64,000 nucleotides of DNA. It comes from Marisimplicoccus sp964437815. Lineage in GTDB: Bacteria; Bacteroidota; Bacteroidia; Flavobacteriales; Flavobacteriaceae. Shown in pieces: positions 27,050 through 35,662 of this stretch. The position numbers were made by a program, and so were the translations under genes. The notes beneath the pieces were generated by a model, which did not search any database, was not told the origin of the DNA, and saw only the letters and a program-made list of their open reading frames with translations. Location: the NCBI GenBank assembly GCA_964437815.1, contig CAYTIE010000002.1:1-64000 (forward strand), in the 5' to 3' direction. Every line of letters begins with the position of its first letter. Positions within the stretch are counted from its first letter, which is position 1.

Positions 27050-27057
27050 TAAGTTTG
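27050..27057 (+). promoter_or_regulatory. -7 box upstream of thioredoxin-like gene
   Basis: TAAGTTTG, a perfect -7 motif, 47 nt before the ATG at 27105. No TTTG stands at the usual -33 distance. Confidence 0.35.
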
Positions 27058-27104
27058 GATTTAAAGGAAAAAAATTTATAATTTCGCCAATAAAACCAAT
27101 TTTT

Positions 27105-27404
27105 ATGTCAAAATTTGGAGAATTACTTGATGAGAAAAAGCCGCTATTGATTGTTTTTTTTAGTGAGTTTGATGAATTGTCTGCTTCAATGCATCCTGTT
27201 TTAAAAGATGTAGCAGCTGCTATTGGTGATAAAGGAAAAGTGATTAAAATAAATTCTGAGAAAAACATAAAATTGTCAGAGGCACTAAGAGTTAAAGTTA
27301 TTCCAACACTAATGATTTATAAATATGGAGAAATGGTGTGGAGACAAAGTGGTGATCAAGATGCCAATACTCTAATTAGCCTTATGAAAGACCAATTAAA
27401 CTAA
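27105..27404 (+). CDS. thioredoxin-fold protein without CxxC
   Basis: The 99-residue protein has a complete thioredoxin fold by pattern: strand LLIVFFSEF, the cis-proline VIPTLMIY and a C-terminal helix. The WCxxC active site is replaced by SEFDELSASM, so it has no redox cysteines at all. Similar Cys-less short thioredoxins occur in other flavobacteria, so this is a family trait, not damage. A TAAGTTTG -7 box lies at 27050-27057. Its role is unknown; a binding or chaperone-like function is possible. Confidence 0.8.
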   Translation: MSKFGELLDEKKPLLIVFFSEFDELSASMHPVLKDVAAAIGDKGKVIKINSEKNIKLSEALRVKVIPTLMIYKYGEMVWRQSGDQDANTLISLMKDQLN

Positions 27405-27425
27405 AAAGCAAATCCAGTAGCTTTT
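27404..27425. terminator. compact bidirectional hairpin between convergent genes
   Basis: AAAAGC (27404-27409) pairs with GCTTTT (27420-27425) around a 10-nt loop. It fills the 19-nt gap between the stop codons of the thioredoxin-like and DUF2723 genes and overlaps both stops, with T-rich tails on each strand. The stem is short, so strength is uncertain. Confidence 0.45.
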
Positions 27426-30400
27426 ATTCTACCATTCTATCTATTAAATTATCAAATTCAGATTGTAGAGAATCAGATAAATTGTTGTCGAATCTTTTTA
27501 TTTGATTTATAGCGTTTTGATAATTATTTATATCATAAGAGATATTTTCTATATAATAAAGCTGACTGTCTTCAGGTAGGCTAGAAAATGTAGATAATCT
27601 TTTCTCAAATTGTTCTTTAATTTCCAATATTATCATTTTAGAGTTTTTATAATCATCAGATTTGTATAAGACCTCTACATAGTCAATAAGTGAAAGATAG
27701 TAATCAAATTCACCATACAAATAACTAAAAGGTTCTGATGATTCAAGGAAACTTGTTATCTGATCTGAAGCTATATCATAATCTTGATTTTCAATAGCAA
27801 CCTCAATCAAATCACGATATCTTTCAATTTCAGATACAATTTCTTGAGTGAGGTTATATTGATAATAAATATCTAATGACGCAAAATATTTTAGTCTTTG
27901 AATGTATTTATTTGAAAGCTTATCAATAATTTCAGATGCTTTAGTATTGTTTCCAACTTTATAATAGCTATCTACAAATGGAGTCCAAAGACTATAATAT
28001 CCATAAAATTCAATTGGCATTTTTTCAAAAGCAAGGTCAATAATATGTTCAGCTTTATCATATTCCTTATCTATAATTAAAGCTTCGACTAATCTTGACA
28101 TATTACTTCTAAAAGAGATACTATTTTTTCTAGTTTCAGGGTCATGATAAATATTTTTTCCATCTGAATTTCCCCACGCCCATTTATTAACTATTTCAAA
28201 CATTAATTCTGAATCAACTCTACCCATTAAATATGGATTGTTTTTATCAATCTCAGTTCTAATAGGTACTAATTTATATACTAGTCCATCTAATTGAAGA
28301 TATTCTTTCATCCATATATATTCAGAATCAGCATAACTTCCTCCAGTAAAATATATAGGTCTTTCCCAATCATTATTTGCTAGGATATCTAGCATCATAA
28401 TTTGATTTTTTGTTAAAACTGATTCTGGAAGATCTATATCTATATAAGGGACAATTAAATCTTTATCACTTTCATTTACAATACCACTTTTAATAACATT
28501 ATCTATATTAACAGGTACTCTAATTTTGTTTGTTGGGTAAAAGACAGTTTCAAGAGCGTTTATAGGATAATTTGTAATATCTCCTCCAGATTGAACAATT
28601 AAGTTTCTATATTTTGTTCTTGGATGATCGCTAGATACCCAGTCCATAAAATCATTTATATCCCATCTAACAGAATCAAGTAGATTCTCATATCTAATAT
28701 AATCTCTTACACCATATGCATAATTTTTATGTTCCATTTGAGAAGGTATAGGACTAGATATATAGGCCTTCCTCTTCATTTGATCAATATACCAATCTGT
28801 TGCTAATAGACTTGTGTTAATTGTCCTAACATCAGTTCTAAATTCCTCAATTTCCTGGGCATACCAAAGGGCAAATGTGTCATTATCTCCTATAGTAAAA
28901 ATCATTGCATCTTTATCCTCATCAATTGATTGTAAGTATGATCTAGCAATAGATTGCGCAGTATATCTATCAGACCTATCATGATCATCCCAGTTCTCAA
29001 AAGCCATTAGTGCTGGAACTGAAATTAAACATAAAAAAAATAGTCCATAGTCAAAATATTTGCTTTTTAGTTTTCTAAAAAAATTTAAAATTGAAGACAT
29101 TCCAAATCCAATCCAGATTGAAAAAACATAAAAGGATCCAACTAAAGCATAATCTCTTTCTCTTGGTTCGAAAGGCCTCTCATTTAAATAAAATTTTAGA
29201 GCCAAACCAGTGAATAAAAACAATAATAATAAAGTCCAAAAAGTTTTAATATCTCTATTATAAGAATAGAGTAGACCAATTATGCCGAGAATAAATGGTA
29301 GAAAGAAATAGGTGTTTCTTGCTTTATTATTTTTTTGATCATCATCTAAATTACTTTGATTCCCTAGCCTTATCTTATCTATAAAATTTAATCCACTTAA
29401 CCAATTTCCATAAATATTTGAATAGTCTCCCTGAATATCATTTTGCTTTCCAACAAAATTCCACATAAAGTATCTCCAGTACATATAGTTTATCTGATAT
29501 GTAAATAGAAAATTCAAATTATCAAATAAACTCGGCTTTGATATATCCAGATATGGACCTAGAGTTCTAAAGAAATCATTATAGTCTTCTCCTGTTAATT
29601 CTCCTTCCTGTTCTCTTATTCTAAAACTATTGACTCTTTCAATTATAGTCTCTTGATCTTTATACTGATTAGATATTTCAAAGTTAAGAGGACTAGTAAA
29701 ATCCATATAATTTGCAGCATGTTCTGAGCTCCAAAGTCTAGGAATTAATCCTCTATGATTAGAGTTAGAATTTACCTCAGAATTTTCCCAGTTGTTAACT
29801 ATAATATATTTCTTAGTATTATAGTCTTTTTCATACTTTGGTTTTCCGTCTATATAAGGCTTTGATTCATCTTGTGGTGCATAAATATCAGAAAACATTG
29901 GTCCATAAAAAAGATATGTTTTTGGATATTGCTCGAGTTTATAATATGCCAGTAATGTTCTAGCATCAGCAGGAGCATTTTCATTGATTACTGTATTTGC
30001 ATTAGATCTAATCGGAAGCATCATCCAAGAAGAAAACCCAACAAAAATAAATAGTGTGCATAATATCGATGTATTAAGATTCACATTTCCAGTTTTTTTA
30101 GAGTAGTTTAATGCTTTATAAAAAAATACAACAACTAATACTGCAGCAATTATAGTTCCTGAGTTAAATGGCAATCCAATTGAGTTAACAAAAAACACTT
30201 CAAGCTGACCAAAAAATCCTAATGTAGAGGGAAGAAGTAATTTAAAAATAAATAGTAGAATGGAAACTGAAATTACATTAGCCAGTAAGAAATTCTTTAT
30301 AGTAATCTTTTTATACTTTTTGAAAAAATAAATCATCCCAATTGCAGGTATAGTAAGTATAGCCATAAAGTGAACACCAAATGATAGCCCTATCATAAAT

Positions 30401-30936
30401 GATATTAAAACCAACCACTTGTCACCTCGTTCGGTATCAAAATCTTTTTCCCATCTAAGGCCTAGCCAAAATGTTGCTGCAAGAAAAAACATTGCAAGCG
30501 CATACACCTCTGATTCAACAGCATTATACCAAAAGCTATCAGAAAAGGTATAGGCTAAAGATCCTATTATTGCACTAAAAAAAATATTTATTGAGCTTTT
30601 CTTATCACCTATATCATATATTTTTCTCAATAATAGAGTAATGGACCAGAAAAGGAAAAGAATCACAAATGCACTAGATACAACAGAAAGAAAATTCACT
30701 GCTAAAGCAATTTTTTCAGGACTTGTAGCAAATAGTGAGAAGACAGCTCCCATCATTTGATAAAGTGGAGCTCCAGGAGGATGTCCAACTTGAAGTTTTG
30801 CAGATGTTGATATGTACTCTCCTGCATCCCAGTAACTTGCTGTTGGTTCAACTGTAAGAGAATAGGTTAACAAAGCAATACAAAATACCCCCCAACCAAT
30901 TATATTATTTACTCTTCTAAAAAGACTTTCAGTCAT
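27424..30936 (-). CDS. DUF2723 polytopic membrane protein
   Basis: The 1170-residue protein starts with a DUF2723 region: many membrane helices with the motif SYWDAGEYI and VGHPPGAPLYQMMG near residues 34-62, related to GT-C glycosyltransferases such as protein O-mannosyltransferases. A large soluble part follows another helix cluster (about residues 535-640), ending in helical TPR-like segments. In Bacteroidota DUF2723 proteins are near-universal and are suspected to glycosylate secreted proteins, but no activity can be read here. It follows the big propeller gene on the same strand by 44 nt. Confidence 0.85.
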   Translation of the reverse strand: MTESLFRRVNNIIGWGVFCIALLTYSLTVEPTASYWDAGEYISTSAKLQVGHPPGAPLYQMMGAVFSLFATSPEKIALAVNFLSVVSSAFVILFLFWSITLLLRKIYDIGDKKSSINIFFSAIIGSLAYTFSDSFWYNAVESEVYALAMFFLAATFWLGLRWEKDFDTERGDKWLVLISFMIGLSFGVHFMAILTIPAIGMIYFFKKYKKITIKNFLLANVISVSILLFIFKLLLPSTLGFFGQLEVFFVNSIGLPFNSGTIIAAVLVVVFFYKALNYSKKTGNVNLNTSILCTLFIFVGFSSWMMLPIRSNANTVINENAPADARTLLAYYKLEQYPKTYLFYGPMFSDIYAPQDESKPYIDGKPKYEKDYNTKKYIIVNNWENSEVNSNSNHRGLIPRLWSSEHAANYMDFTSPLNFEISNQYKDQETIIERVNSFRIREQEGELTGEDYNDFFRTLGPYLDISKPSLFDNLNFLFTYQINYMYWRYFMWNFVGKQNDIQGDYSNIYGNWLSGLNFIDKIRLGNQSNLDDDQKNNKARNTYFFLPFILGIIGLLYSYNRDIKTFWTLLLLFLFTGLALKFYLNERPFEPRERDYALVGSFYVFSIWIGFGMSSILNFFRKLKSKYFDYGLFFLCLISVPALMAFENWDDHDRSDRYTAQSIARSYLQSIDEDKDAMIFTIGDNDTFALWYAQEIEEFRTDVRTINTSLLATDWYIDQMKRKAYISSPIPSQMEHKNYAYGVRDYIRYENLLDSVRWDINDFMDWVSSDHPRTKYRNLIVQSGGDITNYPINALETVFYPTNKIRVPVNIDNVIKSGIVNESDKDLIVPYIDIDLPESVLTKNQIMMLDILANNDWERPIYFTGGSYADSEYIWMKEYLQLDGLVYKLVPIRTEIDKNNPYLMGRVDSELMFEIVNKWAWGNSDGKNIYHDPETRKNSISFRSNMSRLVEALIIDKEYDKAEHIIDLAFEKMPIEFYGYYSLWTPFVDSYYKVGNNTKASEIIDKLSNKYIQRLKYFASLDIYYQYNLTQEIVSEIERYRDLIEVAIENQDYDIASDQITSFLESSEPFSYLYGEFDYYLSLIDYVEVLYKSDDYKNSKMIILEIKEQFEKRLSTFSSLPEDSQLYYIENISYDINNYQNAINQIKRFDNNLSDSLQSEFDNLIDRMVE

Positions 30937-30980
30937 AAACGTTGCTTAGAAAAAATATTTGATCGAAATTAAACAAAAAA

Positions 30981-33900
30981 CTAGTCAACTAGATATTCTA
31001 ATCCTAAAGATTTAAATTCTTTGTTAAATGCAGGAATTCTTTTAGAAATTATCTCTTCAAATTCACTTAATTGAACATTTAATTTTTGACTTAAGTCATC
31101 TTTAACAAGAACACTCTGATCAGTTGGTCTAAAATCAGTGCTTGATACAAGAGCATTTAGGTGTCCAAGTTTATTATTAAGTTTAATCCCAAAGTTAAGA
31201 GGATCTTGATTGCTCTTACTTTTTGTTTGATGTATTTCGTTCTCTATTTTATTAAACGATTCAACAATACTTTTTGCCTCATCAATTAATACTCTTGCAG
31301 ATTCTACTTCTTTATAATCTTCTTGAAATCTTTTAAGTTTTTTTGATATAGATCTCATTTTTTTAATCGATTTATGAGCATTATCTACAAGGCTATTTAT
31401 TTCATTTATAAACTCAAACTGTAGCTGCATGTCTTCAATTGAAGCCTCAGAGATTGGACTCTGAATTATATTAAAAGGTTTTGATATTTCTACATCATTA
31501 TGGTTAAGTTTTACAATATATTCTCCAGGTATTGCTTTTGCTCCTGAAAAATTTACTGCCCAAAGAATCATTCCATCTAGAACTTCAGCTCCTTTATGTC
31601 TCATATTCCAAACAAAATTGTTACCCCCTTTTTTTACTTCAAGTTTATTCTCTTTATTCTGCGTCCCATAACTTTTAATTTCTTTACCATCTTTTGAATG
31701 AAAGCTAAGTGTAATCTCATCATTTTCTTTATCATATTCTGGAATATAGTAATGAACAATAATTCCATTTGGTAAATTAGTCCCTGCAGTTAATGATTTA
31801 TTTCCACCAGAACCATTAACTCTATATGCATCTTTTGGCTTATATAATTTATGTTCAGAATCATTTTTATCAAGTTGATGAATTACTGTAAGATCATCAA
31901 TCATCCAAAGACTTCTTCCTTGAGTAGCAACAATTAGACTATTATCTTTAATAGTTAGATCAGTAATTGGAACAATAGGAAGGTTTTTTTGAAACTTTTC
32001 CCAACTTTTTCCATCGTTAAAAGATATATACATCCCAGTTTCTGTTCCAGAATAAAGCAAACCTTTCTTGGCTTTATCAGCTCGAAGTACTCTAGTAAAA
32101 TGCTCTGAATCAATTCCATTTGTAATAAGTTTCCAACTTTTTCCATAATTGTTTGTCCTATACAGATATGGTGTAAAGTCTCCAAGCTTATATCTTGTTC
32201 CTGCAATATATGCGGTACCCTCATCAAATGGAGATGCATCTATACTATTAATCATCATCCAATCAGGCATTCCTTTAGGTGTTATATTCTCCCAAGTTTC
32301 TCCTCCATCTTTAGTTATATGAATTAATCCATCATCACTTCCAACCCACATTAATCCTTCTTTTACTGGTGACTCATCAACTGCAAATATTGTTGCATAA
32401 TATTCTACACCAGTATTATCCTTTGTAATCGGCCCTCCTGATGATTTTAATTTTGAAGGGTCATTTCTAGTTAGATCAGGACTAATTACCTCCCAACTTT
32501 GACCTTCATTTTCAGTTACATGTACATGATTTGAAAATGTATATAACCTTTTAGGGTTATGCTTACTGAAAACTATGGGAAAGTTCCACTGAAATCTATA
32601 TTTCATTTTTTCAACACCATCTCCTAAAGTATTTTCTGGCCAAACATTTATTGGTCTAGAAGATTTTGTGTCATGGTTTAATCTGTTAAGGAAACCTAGA
32701 TAATTACCGCCATAAACAATTTCATTATTTGTTGGATCAACAGCAATATGAGCCGACTCAGAACCTGCAGTTGGCTCCCAATCATTTTCAGTTATATATC
32801 TCCCAAAACTTCTATGAGCTACCCTTTGAGTTGAATTATCCTGCTGGGCAACATATATCCTATAAGGGAAAGCATTGTCTGTTGTAACTCTGTAATATTG
32901 AGCAGTGGGTTGATTATAATATGTGCTCCATGATTTACCCCCATCATATGTAACTTGAGCACCACCATCATCTGCAATAACCATTCTTTGGTTATCTTCT
33001 GGAGCAATCCATAAATCGTGATGATCACCATGAGGCGCATTATTTGCTTTAAATGTTTTTCCACCATCTGTTGAATGATGATATCTAACATTCATAACAT
33101 ATACACCATCAATATCTTCAGTATCAGCATAAATTTTTGAATAATACCAAGCTCTTTGTCTTAAAGATCTACTATCATTAAGATAACTCCAAGTTTCACC
33201 AGCATCATCAGATCTATACACCCCTCCCTTATCTTGATTTTCTATTATAGCCCAAACTCTATCCGAATTAACATGTGAAACAGTAACACCAATAATACCT
33301 ATTGTTCCATCAGGAAACCCTTTATTATTATTTAGTTTGTTCCATGTTTCTCCACTATCATTACTTTTCCATAATGCAGAACCTTCACCTCCACTACTAA
33401 GACTATATGGAGTTCTTTGCATTCTCCATGTGGATGCGTATAAGTTTCTAGAATTATTAGGATCCATTACTAGCTCAACTGCTCCAGAATGTTCATTTGA
33501 AAAAAGTATTTTTTTCCAGCTTTTACCTCCATCAATACTTTTGTAAACCCCTCTATCAACACTAGATTTATATATATTCCCAAGGACTGCAGCATATACT
33601 ATATCTGGGTTTTTCGGATCAATTACAATTCTTGGAATATGTCTAGAATTAGGTAACCCAGAAGATTTCCACGTTTTACCTGCATCTACACTTTTCCAAA
33701 CACCATATCCTGAAGACACATTTCCTCTAACGGTTACTTCACCACCTCCTACAAAAATTATATTCGGATCACTTTCTGCAATAGCTATAGATCCAATACT
33801 TCCACCAAAAAAACCATCAGAAATATTTTTCCAAGTTTCTCCACCATTTGTTGTTTTCCAAACACCTCCGCCTGTTGCCCCAAAATAGAATAAATCTGGA

Positions 33901-34103
33901 TTTTCAGAAACACCTACAACTGCAGCTGATCTACCACCTCTAAAGGGCCCGATTTCTCTATACTCAACTGATTCATGAAGGCTTGAGCTATATGTTTGAA
34001 GACTGCTTTTCTTTGATTTTTTCTGTCCATAGACAGAAGTATTTATTAAGAGAAAACCAATCAGTAAATATCCGAATAACTTAATGTAATTTTTGTGTCT
34101 CAT
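30981..34103 (-). CDS. large secreted sortilin/VPS10-like propeller protein
   Basis: The 1040-residue protein has a signal peptide ending near TSVYGQ. Asp-box repeats (TTNGGETWKNI, SVDAGKTWKSS, SIDGGKSWKKI, SNDSGETWNKL, TKDGGETWENI) build one or two propellers over the first ~750 residues. Then follow a FlgD-like beta domain (~790-895) and a C-terminal coiled-coil-prone helical region (~900-1035). The last two parts are absent from the paralogue at 3726-6539. It lacks a type IX sorting domain. Marine Bacteroidota encode many such proteins; ligands are unknown. Confidence 0.88.
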   Translation of the reverse strand: MRHKNYIKLFGYLLIGFLLINTSVYGQKKSKKSSLQTYSSSLHESVEYREIGPFRGGRSAAVVGVSENPDLFYFGATGGGVWKTTNGGETWKNISDGFFGGSIGSIAIAESDPNIIFVGGGEVTVRGNVSSGYGVWKSVDAGKTWKSSGLPNSRHIPRIVIDPKNPDIVYAAVLGNIYKSSVDRGVYKSIDGGKSWKKILFSNEHSGAVELVMDPNNSRNLYASTWRMQRTPYSLSSGGEGSALWKSNDSGETWNKLNNNKGFPDGTIGIIGVTVSHVNSDRVWAIIENQDKGGVYRSDDAGETWSYLNDSRSLRQRAWYYSKIYADTEDIDGVYVMNVRYHHSTDGGKTFKANNAPHGDHHDLWIAPEDNQRMVIADDGGAQVTYDGGKSWSTYYNQPTAQYYRVTTDNAFPYRIYVAQQDNSTQRVAHRSFGRYITENDWEPTAGSESAHIAVDPTNNEIVYGGNYLGFLNRLNHDTKSSRPINVWPENTLGDGVEKMKYRFQWNFPIVFSKHNPKRLYTFSNHVHVTENEGQSWEVISPDLTRNDPSKLKSSGGPITKDNTGVEYYATIFAVDESPVKEGLMWVGSDDGLIHITKDGGETWENITPKGMPDWMMINSIDASPFDEGTAYIAGTRYKLGDFTPYLYRTNNYGKSWKLITNGIDSEHFTRVLRADKAKKGLLYSGTETGMYISFNDGKSWEKFQKNLPIVPITDLTIKDNSLIVATQGRSLWMIDDLTVIHQLDKNDSEHKLYKPKDAYRVNGSGGNKSLTAGTNLPNGIIVHYYIPEYDKENDEITLSFHSKDGKEIKSYGTQNKENKLEVKKGGNNFVWNMRHKGAEVLDGMILWAVNFSGAKAIPGEYIVKLNHNDVEISKPFNIIQSPISEASIEDMQLQFEFINEINSLVDNAHKSIKKMRSISKKLKRFQEDYKEVESARVLIDEAKSIVESFNKIENEIHQTKSKSNQDPLNFGIKLNNKLGHLNALVSSTDFRPTDQSVLVKDDLSQKLNVQLSEFEEIISKRIPAFNKEFKSLGLEYLVD

Positions 34104-34158
34104 ATTTTTTTAATTTAGCTTTAAAAAGTAAAAAAAATAAAGTTAATTACCAATATTT

Positions 34159-35418
34159 ATGGATACATATGCTAATATGCTTTTAATAGCAATACCAATT
34201 TTTTTCGTTTTGGTTCTACTTGAAGCTCTTTATGGAAACTGGATTAATGATCAGAAACATAATTTTATGGATACTATTTCTAGTTTGTCATCTGGTATAA
34301 CTAATTTACTATATGATTTATTGGGGCTTGGAATTATTATTGTTTCTTATTCCTTTTTGTATGAATATCTAATGATTTTTTCTATTGAAGAAAGTATTTT
34401 GCTCTATTTTGTTGCTTTTATCTGTATAGATTTTGCAAGTTACTGTCACCATTATTTAAAGCACTCAGTAAATGTATTTTGGAATCAACATGTTATTCAT
34501 CATAGTAGCGAAGAATTCAATCTTGCTTGTGCTTTAAGACAAAGTATTACAAATAATTTAGGTGTAGGAATATTATTCTTGTTACCTGCAGCTTTATGTG
34601 GTGTGCCTCCTAAAGTGATTTCTATTATAGCACCTTTACATTTGTTCGGTCAATTTTGGTACCATACAAGGCACATTGGAAAATTAGGTTTTCTAGAATA
34701 TATAATTGTAACACCATCACAACATAGAGTTCATCATGCAATAAATCCTGAATATATAGATAAAAATTTGGGAGCAATCTTCTGTGTTTGGGATAGGGCT
34801 TTTGGAACTTTTCAAGAAGAATTAGAAGAAGTTCCTTGTGTATTTGGAACTTTAAAACCTGTTAGAACATGGAATCCTGTTTTAATTAATTTTATTCACT
34901 TATGGGGGTTAATCCAAGATGCTTGGAATACTAAAAACTGGAATGACAAATTAAAACTATGGTTTATGCCAACAGGGTGGAGGCCAAATGATGTTTCGAT
35001 AAAATTCCCTAGGGAAACTGTTGCTGATGTTTATAGTCAAAAAAAGTATTCACCAAAATATAATTTCAAACATAAACTGATGACAATATTTCAATTTATT
35101 TGTATAAATATAATGTCATTCTTATTCCTATATAATTTTTCTGATTTAGATTTATTTAGTCGAACTGCTTATATGATCTTGATTTTTTCTACAATTTTTG
35201 GATTTACTTCTATGATGGATGGCTATAAGTGGGGCTTGATTTTTGAGATTATAAGGTCACTAGTTGGACTGGGATTAATCTTATATTTCTTTGAACAACT
35301 TCTGTTGGAGAATAGTATTTATATTATTCTTGGGTTTGGATTATATTTCATAATAACATTCCTAATAACTACTGTTGTTGGGTCGAGTTTGCCAAAGAGA
35401 TTATTATCATATCAATAA
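34159..35418 (+). CDS. sterol desaturase/fatty acid hydroxylase family protein
   Basis: The 419-residue membrane diiron oxygenase has the family's His clusters: HHYLKH, HVIHHSSEEFN and QHRVHHAIN, between membrane helices. Three or four additional helices at the C terminus (after residue ~305) extend it beyond the usual ~280-residue domain, a layout known from flavobacterial members. It could hydroxylate a fatty acid, carotenoid or hopanoid-like lipid; substrate is unknown. It is divergent from the large propeller gene. Confidence 0.88.
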   Translation: MDTYANMLLIAIPIFFVLVLLEALYGNWINDQKHNFMDTISSLSSGITNLLYDLLGLGIIIVSYSFLYEYLMIFSIEESILLYFVAFICIDFASYCHHYLKHSVNVFWNQHVIHHSSEEFNLACALRQSITNNLGVGILFLLPAALCGVPPKVISIIAPLHLFGQFWYHTRHIGKLGFLEYIIVTPSQHRVHHAINPEYIDKNLGAIFCVWDRAFGTFQEELEEVPCVFGTLKPVRTWNPVLINFIHLWGLIQDAWNTKNWNDKLKLWFMPTGWRPNDVSIKFPRETVADVYSQKKYSPKYNFKHKLMTIFQFICINIMSFLFLYNFSDLDLFSRTAYMILIFSTIFGFTSMMDGYKWGLIFEIIRSLVGLGLILYFFEQLLLENSIYIILGFGLYFIITFLITTVVGSSLPKRLLSYQ

Positions 35419-35452
35419 GTCTTTTCCCTATTAAATAAACAAGAAGAGTTTA

Positions 35453-35483
35453 TTTGAATAGTGGAAACTTTAATATAAATTTG
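35453..35483 (+). promoter_or_regulatory. promoter of tRNA-Gln
   Basis: TTTG (35453-35456), a 19-nt spacer, then TAAATTTG (35476-35483). The layout is identical to that of the tRNA-Asn promoter. Initiation would fall near 35488, about 5 nt before the tRNA. Confidence 0.85.
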
Positions 35484-35492
35484 TGCACTAAT

Positions 35493-35565
35493 TGGCCTAT
35501 GGTGTAACTGGCAACACGTCTGGTTTTGGTCCAGAAGAGTCTAGGTTCGATCCCTAGTAGGCCAA
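35493..35565 (+). tRNA. tRNA-Gln (anticodon TTG)
   Basis: A 73-nt cloverleaf: acceptor TGGCCTA/TAGGCCA, D stem GTGT/ACAC, anticodon stem TCTGG/CCAGA with loop TTTTGGT (anticodon TTG, Gln), T arm CTAGG-TTCGATC-CCTAG, discriminator A. CCA is not encoded. The acceptor starts with a U1-A72 pair, typical of bacterial tRNA-Gln. It lies just upstream of nusA, where rimP usually sits. Confidence 0.97.
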
Positions 35566-35569
35566 CAAT

Positions 35570-35600
35570 TTCGTTAAATGGATAATTATTAATACATTTG
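35570..35600 (+). promoter_or_regulatory. probable promoter of nusA-infB
   Basis: TTCG (35570-35573, one mismatch to TTTG), a 19-nt spacer, then a perfect -7 box TACATTTG (35593-35600). It begins only 4 nt after the tRNA-Gln 3' end. Initiation near 35605 would give a leader of about 58 nt containing the hairpin at 35621-35650. Confidence 0.55.
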
Positions 35601-35620
35601 CGAAGCATTTTGAGAATTTC

Positions 35621-35650
35621 AGAGGCGACTTTATGTCCCTCTTTTTTTTT
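35621..35650 (+). terminator. leader hairpin with T-run before nusA (terminator or attenuator)
   Basis: AGAGG (35621-35625) pairs with CCTCT (35638-35642) and GAC (35627-35629) with GTC (35635-35637), with one bulged C and loop TTTAT, followed by nine T (35642-35650). It ends 12 nt before the nusA ATG at 35663. It could terminate tRNA-Gln transcripts, but because a promoter lies between the tRNA and the hairpin it could also attenuate nusA-infB. Confidence 0.65.
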
Positions 35651-35662
35651 AAATAAAGTTTT

